A DNA stretch of 64,000 nucleotides from Laguncularia racemosa (Eukaryota > Streptophyta > Magnoliopsida > Myrtales > Combretaceae). How positions within the stretch are numbered: position 1 is the first letter of the stretch; the number at the start of each line of letters is the position of its first letter. The translations under genes and the position numbers were made by a program. Positions 53,560 through 64,000 of this stretch are shown piece after piece. Location of the stretch: positions 1-64,000 of the forward strand of contig JBBMOL010000196.1 in assembly GCA_037954665.1 (NCBI GenBank), in the 5' to 3' direction. The notes below the pieces were generated by a model. The model saw only the letters and a list, made by a program, of their open reading frames with translations. It was not told the DNA's origin and searched no databases.

Positions 53560-54840
53560 AAATCTAAGAACAGCCCTTGTGCATCTAATATATTGCTAGT
53601 TGATCGATCTATACCATTGCATGTAATTATCATACACGCCACTAAGGCCCTCCATATGAACCACTTGATCAACCTGCTATTCCCACATGTTTATATATAT
53701 TATATGTTGGACTAGCCAATCAACATCAATCAGCCTTTGTAAGTCGATTTGATGGAGCTCCAACTGCATGTTCACCGACCGTGGGATATATTGGAACCTA
53801 CTAAACTACCTAGCCACTTAGTTTGAGAAATGCTATTCAACAATGTGGAAACAAATTAATGGCACTCTAGCCGTCCAAATGTACATGCCACCTTTGTAGA
53901 AATCAAGTAAGAGATTAATTACATTCCCATCATGTGGCTCCCATTCTAACCAAAAGATAGGAAATTATGTTCATTGTAAACGATCAATATGATGAATTGC
54001 AAGGAAAAAAGTTATTGAAATACTTGTGACATGTTCTACTTATCTAAGGCATCCTTATATGTGCCAACAATGTGGGTGGAGTGATACCAAGTGCCCTTCC
54101 TCATGTTCTAATGTGTCATCAATAGACATTTAGATTTTATATATAGTTTGTGTCGGCTGAAGGGTGCTATGCCGGGAAATCTATCCTAGATCCACACTTG
54201 TAGGAGAATGGTAGCCCCTCCAATCTCGTGTGCCGACAGTGATGACGTGACACAAAGTTAGCGATATAACTATGTTAAACATGCAGACCCCCAATTACAT
54301 GTCTCAATAATGTTAAAATGCTTTAATACCGGTAACCACATCACATGGACTAAGGCTTTATCGGTAAAGATAAATCCCCTAGCAGTTGCATTATGTATGC
54401 ATGCGTATATCGATGGAATTACTTAGCATTGGCGTCAGGTGGGAGTATCCAAAACATATCATGCAGTTACGTCATGCTGATGTGGCCTTCCCTACCATTA
54501 GGCCTCAGCCTCGCCCCTAGTAATTCTTCACATATTAGACCCCAATCTAAGCAATTACTCCCTATAACTACTCGACCATCTATAGGGAGTTCTAACTAGA
54601 TCTCTACATCATGCAGGGTGATAGTAAACTACTCTGATGACATATGGAACATGTGTGTCTTTAGCCTCCATCGCTCCATCAATATTGTAATCATGTGCCA
54701 ATCCAATGGAATGAAGGGCAGGCGACTCACACCTTCGAATTTTGCCAAATGTAGGTTTAGCTCTATTCGAGGATCAAGGGGGATGGTGTGCTCATTGCGA
54801 TGGAGTGATAACTCGTAGCATCAAACAAGTTGATCCTATA
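53560..54840 (-). pseudogene. Plant mobile domain (MAIN-like/aminotransferase-like) pseudogene in the MULE
   Basis: The minus strand reads HLAKFEGVSRLPFIPLDWHM, ILMERWRLKTHMFHMSSE, then FTITLHDVEI, LELPIDGRVVIG, CEELLG (54760-54530), later HRYTHAYIMQLLGDL (54400), TARVPLICFHIVE (about 53870) and a LQRLIDVDWLVQHIIYINMWE-type end (53760-53690). This is the domain order of the plant mobile domain (PMD) family, known both as host MAIN genes and as passengers of plant Mutator and Gypsy elements. Its frame is broken by many stops. It is convergent with the transposase. Confidence 0.78.
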
Positions 54841-55099
54841 ATTATAATAAGTGAAATGTTATACTATTTGTAATGTAACATAAACTAATCAATAAGTGAA
54901 AGGTCGTTTACTTCTCCGTTTCAAACGACTTGTGGTTAATGTCCCTCTTGTTGCATTAAAACTGAAAGATCGAATGGTTCGGGCTCTATCTATTATGCAA
55001 AAAAGAATATATATTAAAAAATTAGTATATATTACCATTAATATGAAAACATTAATTAACAACTTATTAGCGACTATTTACTCTCTAATCAATAGTTAA

Positions 55100-56270
55100 T
55101 TAACAATAACTAAAGTTTACACCTACTTTTACAATAACAGATAAAGATATTACATATACAATCAATACCAAATTTTTCTAGTAATTAATTTTATGACAAT
55201 TAATTAATGATATATCAATGACTAATTGCTATTAATTAACTATTAGTTAATAACGACTTAATTTTATAACTACTTTAGCAAAAAACACACAAACATAAAC
55301 ATATTACATTTACAATTAACATAGAAATTTTCACTTATGGTACTTAATGATAGATTAACGACTAATTACTCTTAGTTAACGATTAATTAGCATCAAATTA
55401 ATTTGAGAACAATTTCTACAATAACAAACAAACATATTACATTTACAATCAAGATAAATATTTTTACTACTTAATTTTCTAATAATTAATTAATAACACA
55501 TTAATTACTAATTATTGTTAAGTAATGACTAATTAAAAACAACATAATTTTTCAACTTCATGTACAAAAACACATGAGCATATTAAATGTTCAATCAATA
55601 CCAAAATTTTCACTAATTAATTTCATAACAATTAATTAATAACGTATTAATGACTAATGACCTTTAATTAAACGATCATTAATAACTACTTAATTTTATA
55701 ACTAATTGCACAAAAAATATAAATATTTTACATTTGCAATCAATATAAAATTTTTTGTTAATTAATTTTATAACAATTAATTAATAACATAGTAACAACT
55801 AATCACATTTAACTAATAGATCATTAATAACTACTTAATTTTATAACTAATTATACAAAAACATACAAATATTTTACATTTGAATCGATACAAATTTTTT
55901 CACTAATTACTTTTCTAATAATTAATTACTTATATATGAATGACCTATTATTACTAATTGAAGTTAATTAAGAACAACTAAATTTAACAACTACTTTTAC
56001 AAGAATACTTTATAATAACACATAAAGAAAGTTCATTATAATCAATACAAAGGTTTTTCCTAATTATTTTTTTAATGATTAAATAATGACTAATTAAGGA
56101 CTAATTACTTCATCATTAATGATTATTTTTACAATAATTTTCACAACAAAAATATTCAAACATTTCATTTTAAAAATATATAATTTTTTTACTAATTCAT
56201 TTGCTAATGTTAATTAATGATATATTAACAGCTAATTAATAATTAATAACTACCGCTACTTCAATAAAAA
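55100..56270. repeat. Diverged AT-rich tandem array, period about 144 bp, about eight units
   Basis: An anchor like 'acatttacaatcaat' recurs at about 55152, 55306, 55439, 55585, 55728, 55876, 56033 and 56161. Each unit also has an 'aattaattaat' palindromic core and a '(t)aactacttaattttata' or similar stretch. Units vary from 130 to 157 bp. It lies between the mobile-domain pseudogene and the right end of the MULE. Confidence 0.75.
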
Positions 56271-56739
56271 TAGTGGAGTACACATAATTGCACTTATTTT
56301 TTTATGAATTCATATGAAGTAGTATAATAACCAAAAAAAATTAATTTTTCTCAAAAATAATATTGAGATCTTGCTTTGTTGAAGATATTTCTACACATAT
56401 ACTTCAACGAGCTAAAATCTGCGTAAAACAAAAATTAGGAAAACAAAAATTTCAAACAATGAGATAGAGCAAAATTTGCAAAGAAAATTGAAAGATGTAA
56501 AAACGAATATATAAACTGAGGATTTGTATTTATATTGCAAATTATCAATGCAATTTTTTTTCTATACATTAGAAATCATATGTTATGATACTGTGTAATT
56601 CATTATATCATTTTATAGGTTTGCAGTGTTATTTTGTAATAATTTTATAGGTTTGTAGTATTGCTTTATAATAACTTTTATATATTTACAGTATAGGTTT
56701 GCAAAATTCCATCAAAGTTAGGAAAAATATTTTTTAGTC

Positions 56740-56916
56740 CAATTGCACTAAAGACACAAATAGGGTCTACGCTTTCTTTCTTTCTTTTTTTTTTTTTTTG
56801 CACTAAAGTTGCAAACTGCATCCACACCTTCAAAACTTATTTTAAGAATAATTATTTTGAGTACAATATTTGTGGATTTATTTTTTAAAGTACTATTTTT
56901 AAAAGTGTTATCCTAT
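56740..56916 (-). repeat. Right terminal inverted repeat of the MULE
   Basis: Inverted partner of 49741-49900. A (CTTT)n/poly-T slip at 56771-56799 interrupts it. Confidence 0.7.
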
Positions 56917-59900
56917 TTTTGATATTGTAGTTTTTTTTTTCCCTTGAAAATATGGTTTTACATCACATTTTTTTAGTTAGAACTTCTACACTTTTACAAG
57001 GAAATTATAAATCTTTTATATTATCAATAAAGTTTAAAAATTTATTTATATATTATTAATCATCCTCATTGATCAAATTTTTATTTAAAAAATTACAAAA
57101 AAAAGTTTTTTATCGAACACACAAGATTAAGCAACTGTGTTTACACTCCTTTTACCTTCATATAGAAAACAAGCCAATATGGGAAAAAAAAAAAGAGTGA
57201 ACGAGTAAACTTCAATGGTCCTTGCACCTCACTCGAAGGAGAATAAAATTGCTATTCTCTCTTTGTTTTACAAAATAGACTTATTAAGTTATTATTGTTA
57301 GTTATTCGGTAAAGCAAAAGATCCTACAAAATAATGAATAACTATTATAGAATAAGAAACTTATTAATCTATAAATAGTTATTACGAGTCTATGTAATAT
57401 AATAATTAATAAATATCCTTCACTCCATGGTTTCCAAACTCTTCTCTCTACCAACACTATGGTATTCATTTGTTAAAATAACATCTTTCTTTAATATTTG
57501 TGACTTTTTACTTATATTATTTAAGTGGTTAGCTACTATTTTGGTGTTTTTTCTTAATTCCTTAAGATACCTTTAAAAATATTGGAAAAATCTATTAGAA
57601 TGTATGTAATTATAATCTAGCTTAATAATTTTAAGGATAAAATAGTAACTTCCTAAAATCTTTCTCTTTTTCTCTCCTATTTATGCCACATGCATCACCT
57701 CGTTTGTGTTTATAATTGAATTAAGTCTATTAGGGACAATTAGCAATTATTCATTTTATAACATATATTCCATTTAAACCTATTTTAATTGTCAATTCCA
57801 TTTTTAATTGAAAAGCAATTATTATAGATCAAATTTATATTATTAAGTCATAACTAGCTATTCGAGATAATATTAAAACCTTTGGACATCATTAAGAAAT
57901 TACTATACAAAACAATTATTATTAGCTCCACTCACATCTTCAATAACAACTTTCGTAAAACATGTATGTATGGATTAAGTAGTTTCTTGTTCACACAACC
58001 CACTAACGACTCATGTCCTACATTGCAACTTTTGTACACTCTTTATATTTGACAAAAATTTCAAATGTCTCCTTTTATGTTTTCATTATCTCCCTTTAGG
58101 TTTTTGTTAAGATTTCAACTATATTATTAGTCAAATAAGATAAGGTTTAAACAAAAGCATCATGATTTAATTTTTGTCTTTTTTTTTTTTCTTTTTGTTC
58201 ATATGGAATTGAAAATAATGTTATTCAATGTGTTCAAAAGAAAATAATGAACATTTGCTTTTGAATTTAGTAAAGGTATGTGGTTTATTGATAAGAGATA
58301 TATTGTGATAATTTTATATTCGTAACTTAGGTGCAGCATCCACTAGTCTTAACTTTGATTGTGTTATTCATATGTTAAAGTAAAATTGTTTGTGCGTTCA
58401 TCACTTAAATTAATGTGTTAGGGAAACGATGATCAATTCATCACTGATCATTATTTTCATCCATTAGCAAATAGCAGTTTTGGAGGAGAGAGAAAAATTG
58501 ACAAATCAAAAGAGAGACCTCTAGAAAAGAGAGAAAGAGTGGACAATATAGTAATTTGCAATGTATTATTAGTTTATTTCTTGAGTAATTTATTGTCCAA
58601 TTGAATAATGTAATAGTTATGATGAAGCATTGGGATAAAGTTATAGTTATTGTTGATTTTAATTTTAATGAGGTATTTTGGAGAAAAAATCCACTCTAAT
58701 ATCAAATTGCTATTGATAGATTTGAGTAATAGATAACTATTTAATATATTTTTTTAATAGGGCTTACTTATGGATTTGGTATCTTCTATATTATTAAGCA
58801 AAACATTGAGTTTTGGACTCCACATTTATTAATTACTATTTTAAATCTAAAAATCATTTAAAAAATAATTAAATCATGTATCACAATTATATAATTTAAA
58901 TATATTCAAGGATAAAATGGGGAAATTATACCTAATCTTTACAACAAAAGCCATAATAACTCTTTTATAAGGAATAAGGCTATAATAAAATTACGATTAT
59001 AGTAAAATGAATTGGTGGTTAGTGAAGTTAACAAGTCTTAAGTTTTATAAAAAGTTCACTTAAGACTACATTATTTTTAATTGTAATATTAAAATATAAA
59101 AGAGTTTTCCTTAGATTATATAAACATAATAATTAAAAATAAAAACAACCTCCTTCACCATTTTTTTCCTAATTTAAATAGAAAAAGCTTATCTATCTAT
59201 ATACATTTTCTTTATTTAGACTTTTCATCTTGTATTCTTTTTTTTTTTTTTTTACTAATTAAACTTGATCTTTCACGAAATAAATATATAAATGCAATAG
59301 TTCATATAATAGTTGAATATTTTTCCTCTCTTCCTCATGATTTCAAATTAAGATTTTATCGACACTTTTAAAATGTGCATAGTATTCTTTCTAATTATTT
59401 CACATACTACAAAATGGGACCTTTTCATATTTATTTATTGTTTAAATCATGAACCAAATCAAATTAGTCCTATATGGTTCAAAAAAAAAAATATCGAATT
59501 AAACTTTATTTTAAGGTTTGGTTCAATTTAGAAATGTAAACCAAATTAAACTATATTGTACCTACCCTAATTGAGCCTAATAGTTTTTCCCCCTCCTCCT
59601 TTTACCTTGTCTAAACCGATGCAAATTTGAACAAAACAATCTTCTCTTTTTTATTGCTAATTTAGAGGACCAACAACCATAATAACTTTGTTACCCTTGT
59701 AATTAATTAAATCTAAGTTTGTAAACCTTTTTGAATAGCTTATAATATTACCCAATCTGTATTGCGTCAAGTGTTGTTTGTAACCTAAGTGTCTCCACAT
59801 GGAATTTAGTTCTCATTAACTATGGTTTTTAAATTTTTTTTTCAAGAAAAAGGAGAAGTAAAAAAAGTTTAAGGGTAAACTAAGAAACATGGTTTCAAAA

Positions 59901-60140
59901 AACTAAAAATAAAAAATCACTAAAAAATGAAAAATGAAGTGTTGTTAATAAGTAGGAATTCCTATAAGGTTTTCAATGGATGCTTTTAAATGGATTGGCC
60001 TAATCCAAAACTTGTAGTCATTCACTCTCAAAGCAAAAAGTTTGAAGTGAGCTAGATCATAAAACCATAGTTTAAGAACTTGAACATTCCAAGAAACTAT
60101 AGAGATCCAATACTGAGATGTAAAAGGGATAAACTAGAAT
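56917..60140. other. AT-rich intergenic DNA, no gene recognised
   Basis: Poly-A/T runs and scattered short inverted repeats, with no coding frame of note. Several segments may be very old transposon scraps, but none can be named. Confidence 0.5.
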
Positions 60141-60143
60141 AGC

Positions 60144-60262
60144 TCTTAGAAACAATGGAGACAAGCGCACCCTACAACAAAGCACAATTGCTAACCTACT
60201 AGCCCTTAGAAATAATGTAGACAAACATGCTCATATAAACAAAACACAATTGCTAACCTACC
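60144..60262. repeat. Tandem duplication of about 60 bp
   Basis: Two units starting 'c(t/c)cttagaaa(c/t)aatg' (60144 and 60205), each ending 'cacaattgctaacctac'. Confidence 0.75.
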
Positions 60263-60500
60263 AAGAGAGCCCAAACCAGTCACGGTCTCTAAGCTATCAA
60301 GGAAACCAAAAAAGCACTTGACTAGAACTTTCCAAAGGCTTACGACATATAGGGTTTGCCCACTAACTCCAAGCCTTGCCCATCTTCTTTATTTTCTAAA
60401 GGTTTACCTAACCAACATGCCTACCAATCAACAAGCTTAGCAAGTTCAAGACCAAATTAATGAACTAAGCCTAGGTAATAATCAACCTAAGGAAGACAAT

Positions 60501-60589
60501 GGGGCATATTTTCCTTGATACTCCACCAGCGGGGCATATTTTCCTTGATACTCCACCAGCGGGCATATTTTCCTTAAAACTCCACAAAT
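60501..60589. repeat. 30-bp tandem repeat, three units
   Basis: Two identical 30-bp units (60501-60530 and 60531-60560, starting 'ggggcatattttccttgata') plus a third diverged 29-bp unit. No coding frame runs through it. Confidence 0.9.
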
Positions 60590-61769
60590 AGGGTATAAAT
60601 AAAACTAATGCACCCATAAAGCTAGGACAATTAACTTTGCAAGTGAAACAAAAGCCTTGATCATTAGATTATGTCAACTAGTTAGCCCTTTAAGTAACCA
60701 AGGGAACAAAGGCCTACTACAGTTAAAGGAATTTTGAGATAGTCAGTAGATCTTTAAAATAGAAGAACTGGCCTAACACTAGTCAAGTGAGCATCTGGTG
60801 AACCAACACAACTAACTAAGTTTGAGGCAAATCAAAATAGATGTAGCAAAAGTTGAATGGGCACTAGAGAATGAAATCCAACAATCAAAATTTTCTACCT
60901 AAATAAAGATAGCACATTATTTGAAAAGTTTCAAATAAAAAGAAATAAACTAAGGTACCGTTTGGTTGCTGGTACTGGACAGAACAAGGAGTACTGGACT
61001 AGACTAAAAAAGAAGGACTGGACAAAAAAAGTTTTTGTACCACATTTGGTTTGTTCAGTACTAGACAAGGATTTTTGTGCTGTCCAGTGTTTGGATTGCA
61101 AAGTACTGGACTGAACATAGGTAATTTGACTGTTTTGCCTTGGAGAAAGCTTTTGTGCTGTCCAGTGTTTGAAATTGCAAAGTACTGGACTGGACAGAGT
61201 AAAATTGATAATTTTACCAATTTTGCTTATATCATAATTATTTTTATATATTTCATATTATTATAAAAAAAATAATTTGAAGGTTTAATATATAATATTA
61301 AATATTATAGGAAATATGTTATATTTAATGAAATAATACATTATTTATGATTTTGAATATGTCACTGAAAACATGAAACACTTTTACACTGAACCATCCA
61401 CATATTCATCAACCACTTTAAACAAGTCATTGAAAGACATGAAAATTAGAAAATCTATCCACAAATTAGATCGATTAGATTAGAACATCAATCACTTTTA
61501 TATTTCATAAGGACAAGGCATAAATGACATAGATAAGATAATAACCATATGTTTCAATAGTTAAAGTAGTTTATATGATTATGACCTGCCAACTACATCT
61601 GATAGAAAACCTGCCAACTCTGTTGCAGGAGATACATGAGGTTACAACTTCTACAAAATCCAAAAACTGATTTAACCATAGAAGGTACTAAACCAGGATA
61701 GAGAGGTTTGATAATACAAAGCCAATGAAAGAAGTCTCAATTACATAAATACTACAAACATGTTTTATA

Positions 61770-62700
61770 TCAACCAATAATTCGCCTAACAAATGCTAGG
61801 CGTTGTTCTCCTTCGAGCCTCCAAAAAAACTTCTCATACTGTGGATTTGTCGCCATTTGCATATGCACATCCAACTCTTCATTTTTCGACAATCCTAACG
61901 TTTTCAACTCTGCAACAATATCTTCCCTAGGAGGATTAGCGATTTTTCCTGCAAGTAAAGCAAAATCACTCCTAACATCTCTAATGCTCTGTTGAAACGT
62001 AGATATAAATTCTGCAGCATATTCTGCCATCGGACGCTTGCGAGTCGGTCGCACAGATGGATCACGTGAGGCATAGCTGGAGGCTTCAGTAGACTGTGGC
62101 ACTTGTTCTGACTCCATTTCTTCATCAAAAGTATCCTCACCCTCAGTTTGCATGTCCTGTATCACATCTGCTGGTGTTTCAGCTCGTTTGCCAGTTGCTC
62201 TATCCTTTCCAAAAATTCCTTGAAGTTTTTCAAACTCTTTAAATTCCTTGTTGGCATGATTAGCAACCTTCGGATGTTTCTACAAAGCAATAGAAATGGT
62301 TATTATAACAACAAAGAATTAACGTATAAAAAATGAGCTTATTTCAAAATAAACATTATGTTGATTTTACCTCTATGTATTCAGCAAGAACTGCATCATT
62401 ATCAACAATAACACATTTTTTGGCATCATCCCACCCAAATCCACTAGTATTTATCATGTCAACAACCTTTGCCAGTTTCATTGACTACCTCTTCATTTTG
62501 TTAACAATTTGCTTGACATTGAGATTGATTTCTGGAATGTGGCTTTTCATTATTTTTAAAGCTTCTTCATGCGCCCCATTCTTAAAGCTGCCATTTTCTC
62601 CTTTGTATCCTTCAACGACTAACTCCTCCAGCACTATCAATAACGTATCTTCCTCAACTTGGCTCCAACAACGTCTAGTTTTTTTATCTCTACTATCCAT
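61770..62700 (-). pseudogene. Myb/SANT-like partner protein of Harbinger copy B (nonsense-interrupted)
   Basis: Exons 62700-62371 and 62279-61770 have the same lengths (330 and 510 bp) as in copy A. The Myb-like domain has RRCWSQVEEDTLLIVLEEL, then IVNKMKR followed by TAG (62487-62485), where copy A has TGG (Trp): a G-to-A transition. The Arg codon that is TGA in copy A is intact here (62184-62186). The C-terminal half ends FVRRIIG as in copy A. The product would be cut within the DNA-binding domain. Confidence 0.85.
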
Positions 62701-62914
62701 GACTGTAAACGAATGCATAGTGTAAGGAAAAATCCAAACAAATAGAATGTAATTCATGCATAGAAACAGTGGATAGAATATTTCAAGTTACATTACAACA
62801 TAAAATTAAAAATTGGACAACCAAATGATTTCAATAATATAAAAATAACGAAAAATCAGTACTGACACTGATCCAAGATACATAATCAAAGAAAGTATAA
62901 CAATCAGTGACATT

Positions 62915-64000
62915 CTAGTTCCTATGGTGGGCTCTCCATTCATCGTACATCTCTTATGCTAAGGTATTCCTCATCTCAGTCCATGCCTCAGTAGGGTTTA
63001 TTGTTTCAATTGCATCAATTCCATTTTCTCCAATTGGAACTTCATCTCCTTTAATTACTGCGTGCTCGAATGGGTCCAGTGGCATGTACATTCGAATGAA
63101 GTTGTGTAATAGACAACAAGCTAGAATCATTCGACATTGTATTTTGATGGGATAAAATGATGGACTCCTTAGAATACCCCATCGTTTCTTCAAAATTCCA
63201 AAACATCTCTCAACAACATTTCTTGCCCTTGCATGTCTATAGTTAAATAATTCTTCACGATTTTGAGGCCTACGTTGACTTGTAGCCCACTCTTGAATGT
63301 GATAACGCCTCCCTCTAAAAGGGGAAAGGAATCCTGGCACATTGGAATATCTATCATCGACTAAATAATATGAACCTACAACGAAATGTAACCGCATAAA
63401 TTTACATGAAAAATTTCAACTGGATAAATAAAATGAAAAAAATTTTCTTTTTTAAAATGCTTACCAGGTGCAACTCTCAATCCATTAGATCGAATGACTG
63501 CATCACGTAATACTCTAGAATCTGATGCAGACCCTTCCCAGCCAGCTAATATGTAGATAAATTTCATGTCACGATCACATACACCCATGACATTCGTTTC
63601 AAGATGCCCTTTCCTTGTTCGATACCTAGGTCTATCTGCAACTGGTGTCGTAATTGCAATATATGTACCATCTAATGCTCTAAGGCAACCCTAATATGTT
63701 CCCAAAGAAACATAAATAAATTTGTATTGTAATATAAGTAATGATGACCATCGTTGATTAACTGAAGGTACCGAAAAGATTAATTGTATTACCTTAAACC
63801 ATTTCCACTGTTCGTCAATGCAATCTTCTGGTACTGGGTTGGGTTTTGCAAGTAGGATATCTTGTAACCTTAACATAGCAGCTAACACTTGATGGCAATT
63901 TCTACTAACAGTCTCACCTGATCTACGAAATCTGACTTGAATACTCCTATTTTTTGTATGATGTGCAAGGATATTTACAAAAATCGTAACTTGTTCTTCA
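62915..64000 (-). pseudogene. HARBI1-type transposase of Harbinger copy B (partial, C-terminally truncated)
   Basis: Exon 1 (64000-63793, its start beyond the window), exon 2 (63690-63465) and exon 3 (63375-62915) match copy A in length and splice phase. The catalytic blocks ALDGTY, GWEGSASDSRVL and NVVERCFGILKKRWG are intact, and the family-typical RFRRSGETVS is kept. The codon that is a stop in copy A is CAA here. A TAA at 62956-62954 (CAA in copy A) removes the last 12 residues (from QEMYDE). Since the catalytic core is complete, this copy is the less damaged transposase; whether the clipped C-terminus matters is unknown. Confidence 0.85.

Larger units (their letters stand above)
49741..56916. 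mobile_element. Mutator-like element (MULE) with long degenerate inverted repeats
   Basis: The left end 49741-49900 and the right end 56740-56916 are inverted copies. Paired landmarks are ATAGGA/TCCTAT at the tips, 'aaaataattattt' with 'aataattatttt' (49792/56846), and 'ttgcaactttag' with 'ctaaagttgcaa' (49836/56803). Identity is roughly 70% with indels. Between them are a decayed MuDR-type transposase on plus and a plant-mobile-domain pseudogene on minus, plus a tandem array. No 9-bp target duplication could be matched, so the exact tips may be a few bases off. The element is old and not autonomous. Confidence 0.75.
60954..64000 (-). mobile_element. PIF/Harbinger transposon, copy B (inverted, cut by the window edge)
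   Basis: Same family as 1019-7319, in the opposite orientation, with near-identical sequence over about 3 kb. Its 3' terminus GGTACCGTTTGGTTGCTGG (60954) is next to TAA (60951-60953), the classical target of this superfamily. Subterminal repeats, the Myb-like gene and most of the transposase follow. The other terminus is beyond 64000. The pieces present correspond to about 4275-7319 of copy A. Confidence 0.94.

Overview
This is a 64-kb window of nuclear DNA from a flowering plant, most likely a eudicot. The evidence is GT-AG introns, AT-rich spacers, plant-type transposons of five or more classes, and one recognisable host gene with introns swollen by transposons. No bacterial, organellar or CRISPR features were seen. 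A run of 500 N (13142-13641) is an assembly gap.

Layout. (1) 1019-7319 is a complete PIF/Harbinger DNA transposon (copy A) with terminal inverted repeats, a 3-bp target duplication (TAT), a DDE transposase gene, a Myb/SANT-like partner gene, and antisense, shuffled exon fragments of a host ABC-transporter gene (ABCA1/AOH1 type). (2) 8117-10134 is a roughly 2-kb Ty3/Gypsy LTR (Tat/Ogre style) with a TATA box, G-boxes and a tRNA-like A/B-box segment, followed by a tRNA-Arg primer site. Degraded Gypsy pieces follow up to the gap. (3) About 14.1-46.9 kb, minus strand, is one host gene: a type-I plant diacylglycerol kinase (DGK1/DGK2 type; 756 codons including the stop, after allowing for one missing base). 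Seven coding exons sum to only 2,267 bp. The first coding intron (12.8 kb) holds a Ty3/Gypsy chromovirus, a nearly full-length LINE and a MITE. The last coding intron (13.8 kb) holds a young Copia element, two 5'-truncated LINEs, an RTE-type LINE remnant and an old Gypsy gag remnant. (4) About 46.9-49.7 kb is AT-rich spacer upstream of the DGK promoter. (5) 49741-56916 is a Mutator-like element with long degenerate terminal inverted repeats, a decayed MuDR-type transposase (plus), a convergent plant-mobile-domain pseudogene (minus), and an AT-rich tandem array of about 144-bp period. (6) 60954-64000 is a second copy of the same PIF/Harbinger family (copy B) in opposite orientation, cut by the window edge.

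How it fits together. The only clear host function is DGK, a membrane-anchored enzyme that phosphorylates diacylglycerol to phosphatidic acid. Everything else is transposon biology. The two Harbinger copies carry different nonsense lesions, nearly all C-to-T type. The DGK gene has a single -1 slip in a poly-A run, which may be an assembly error or a real lesion. I found no wholly new system. The most notable signals are the host-exon capture by Harbinger copy A, the tRNA-like promoter inside the Gypsy LTR, the Mutator element with mobile-domain gene and satellite-like array, and the transposon-inflated DGK introns.
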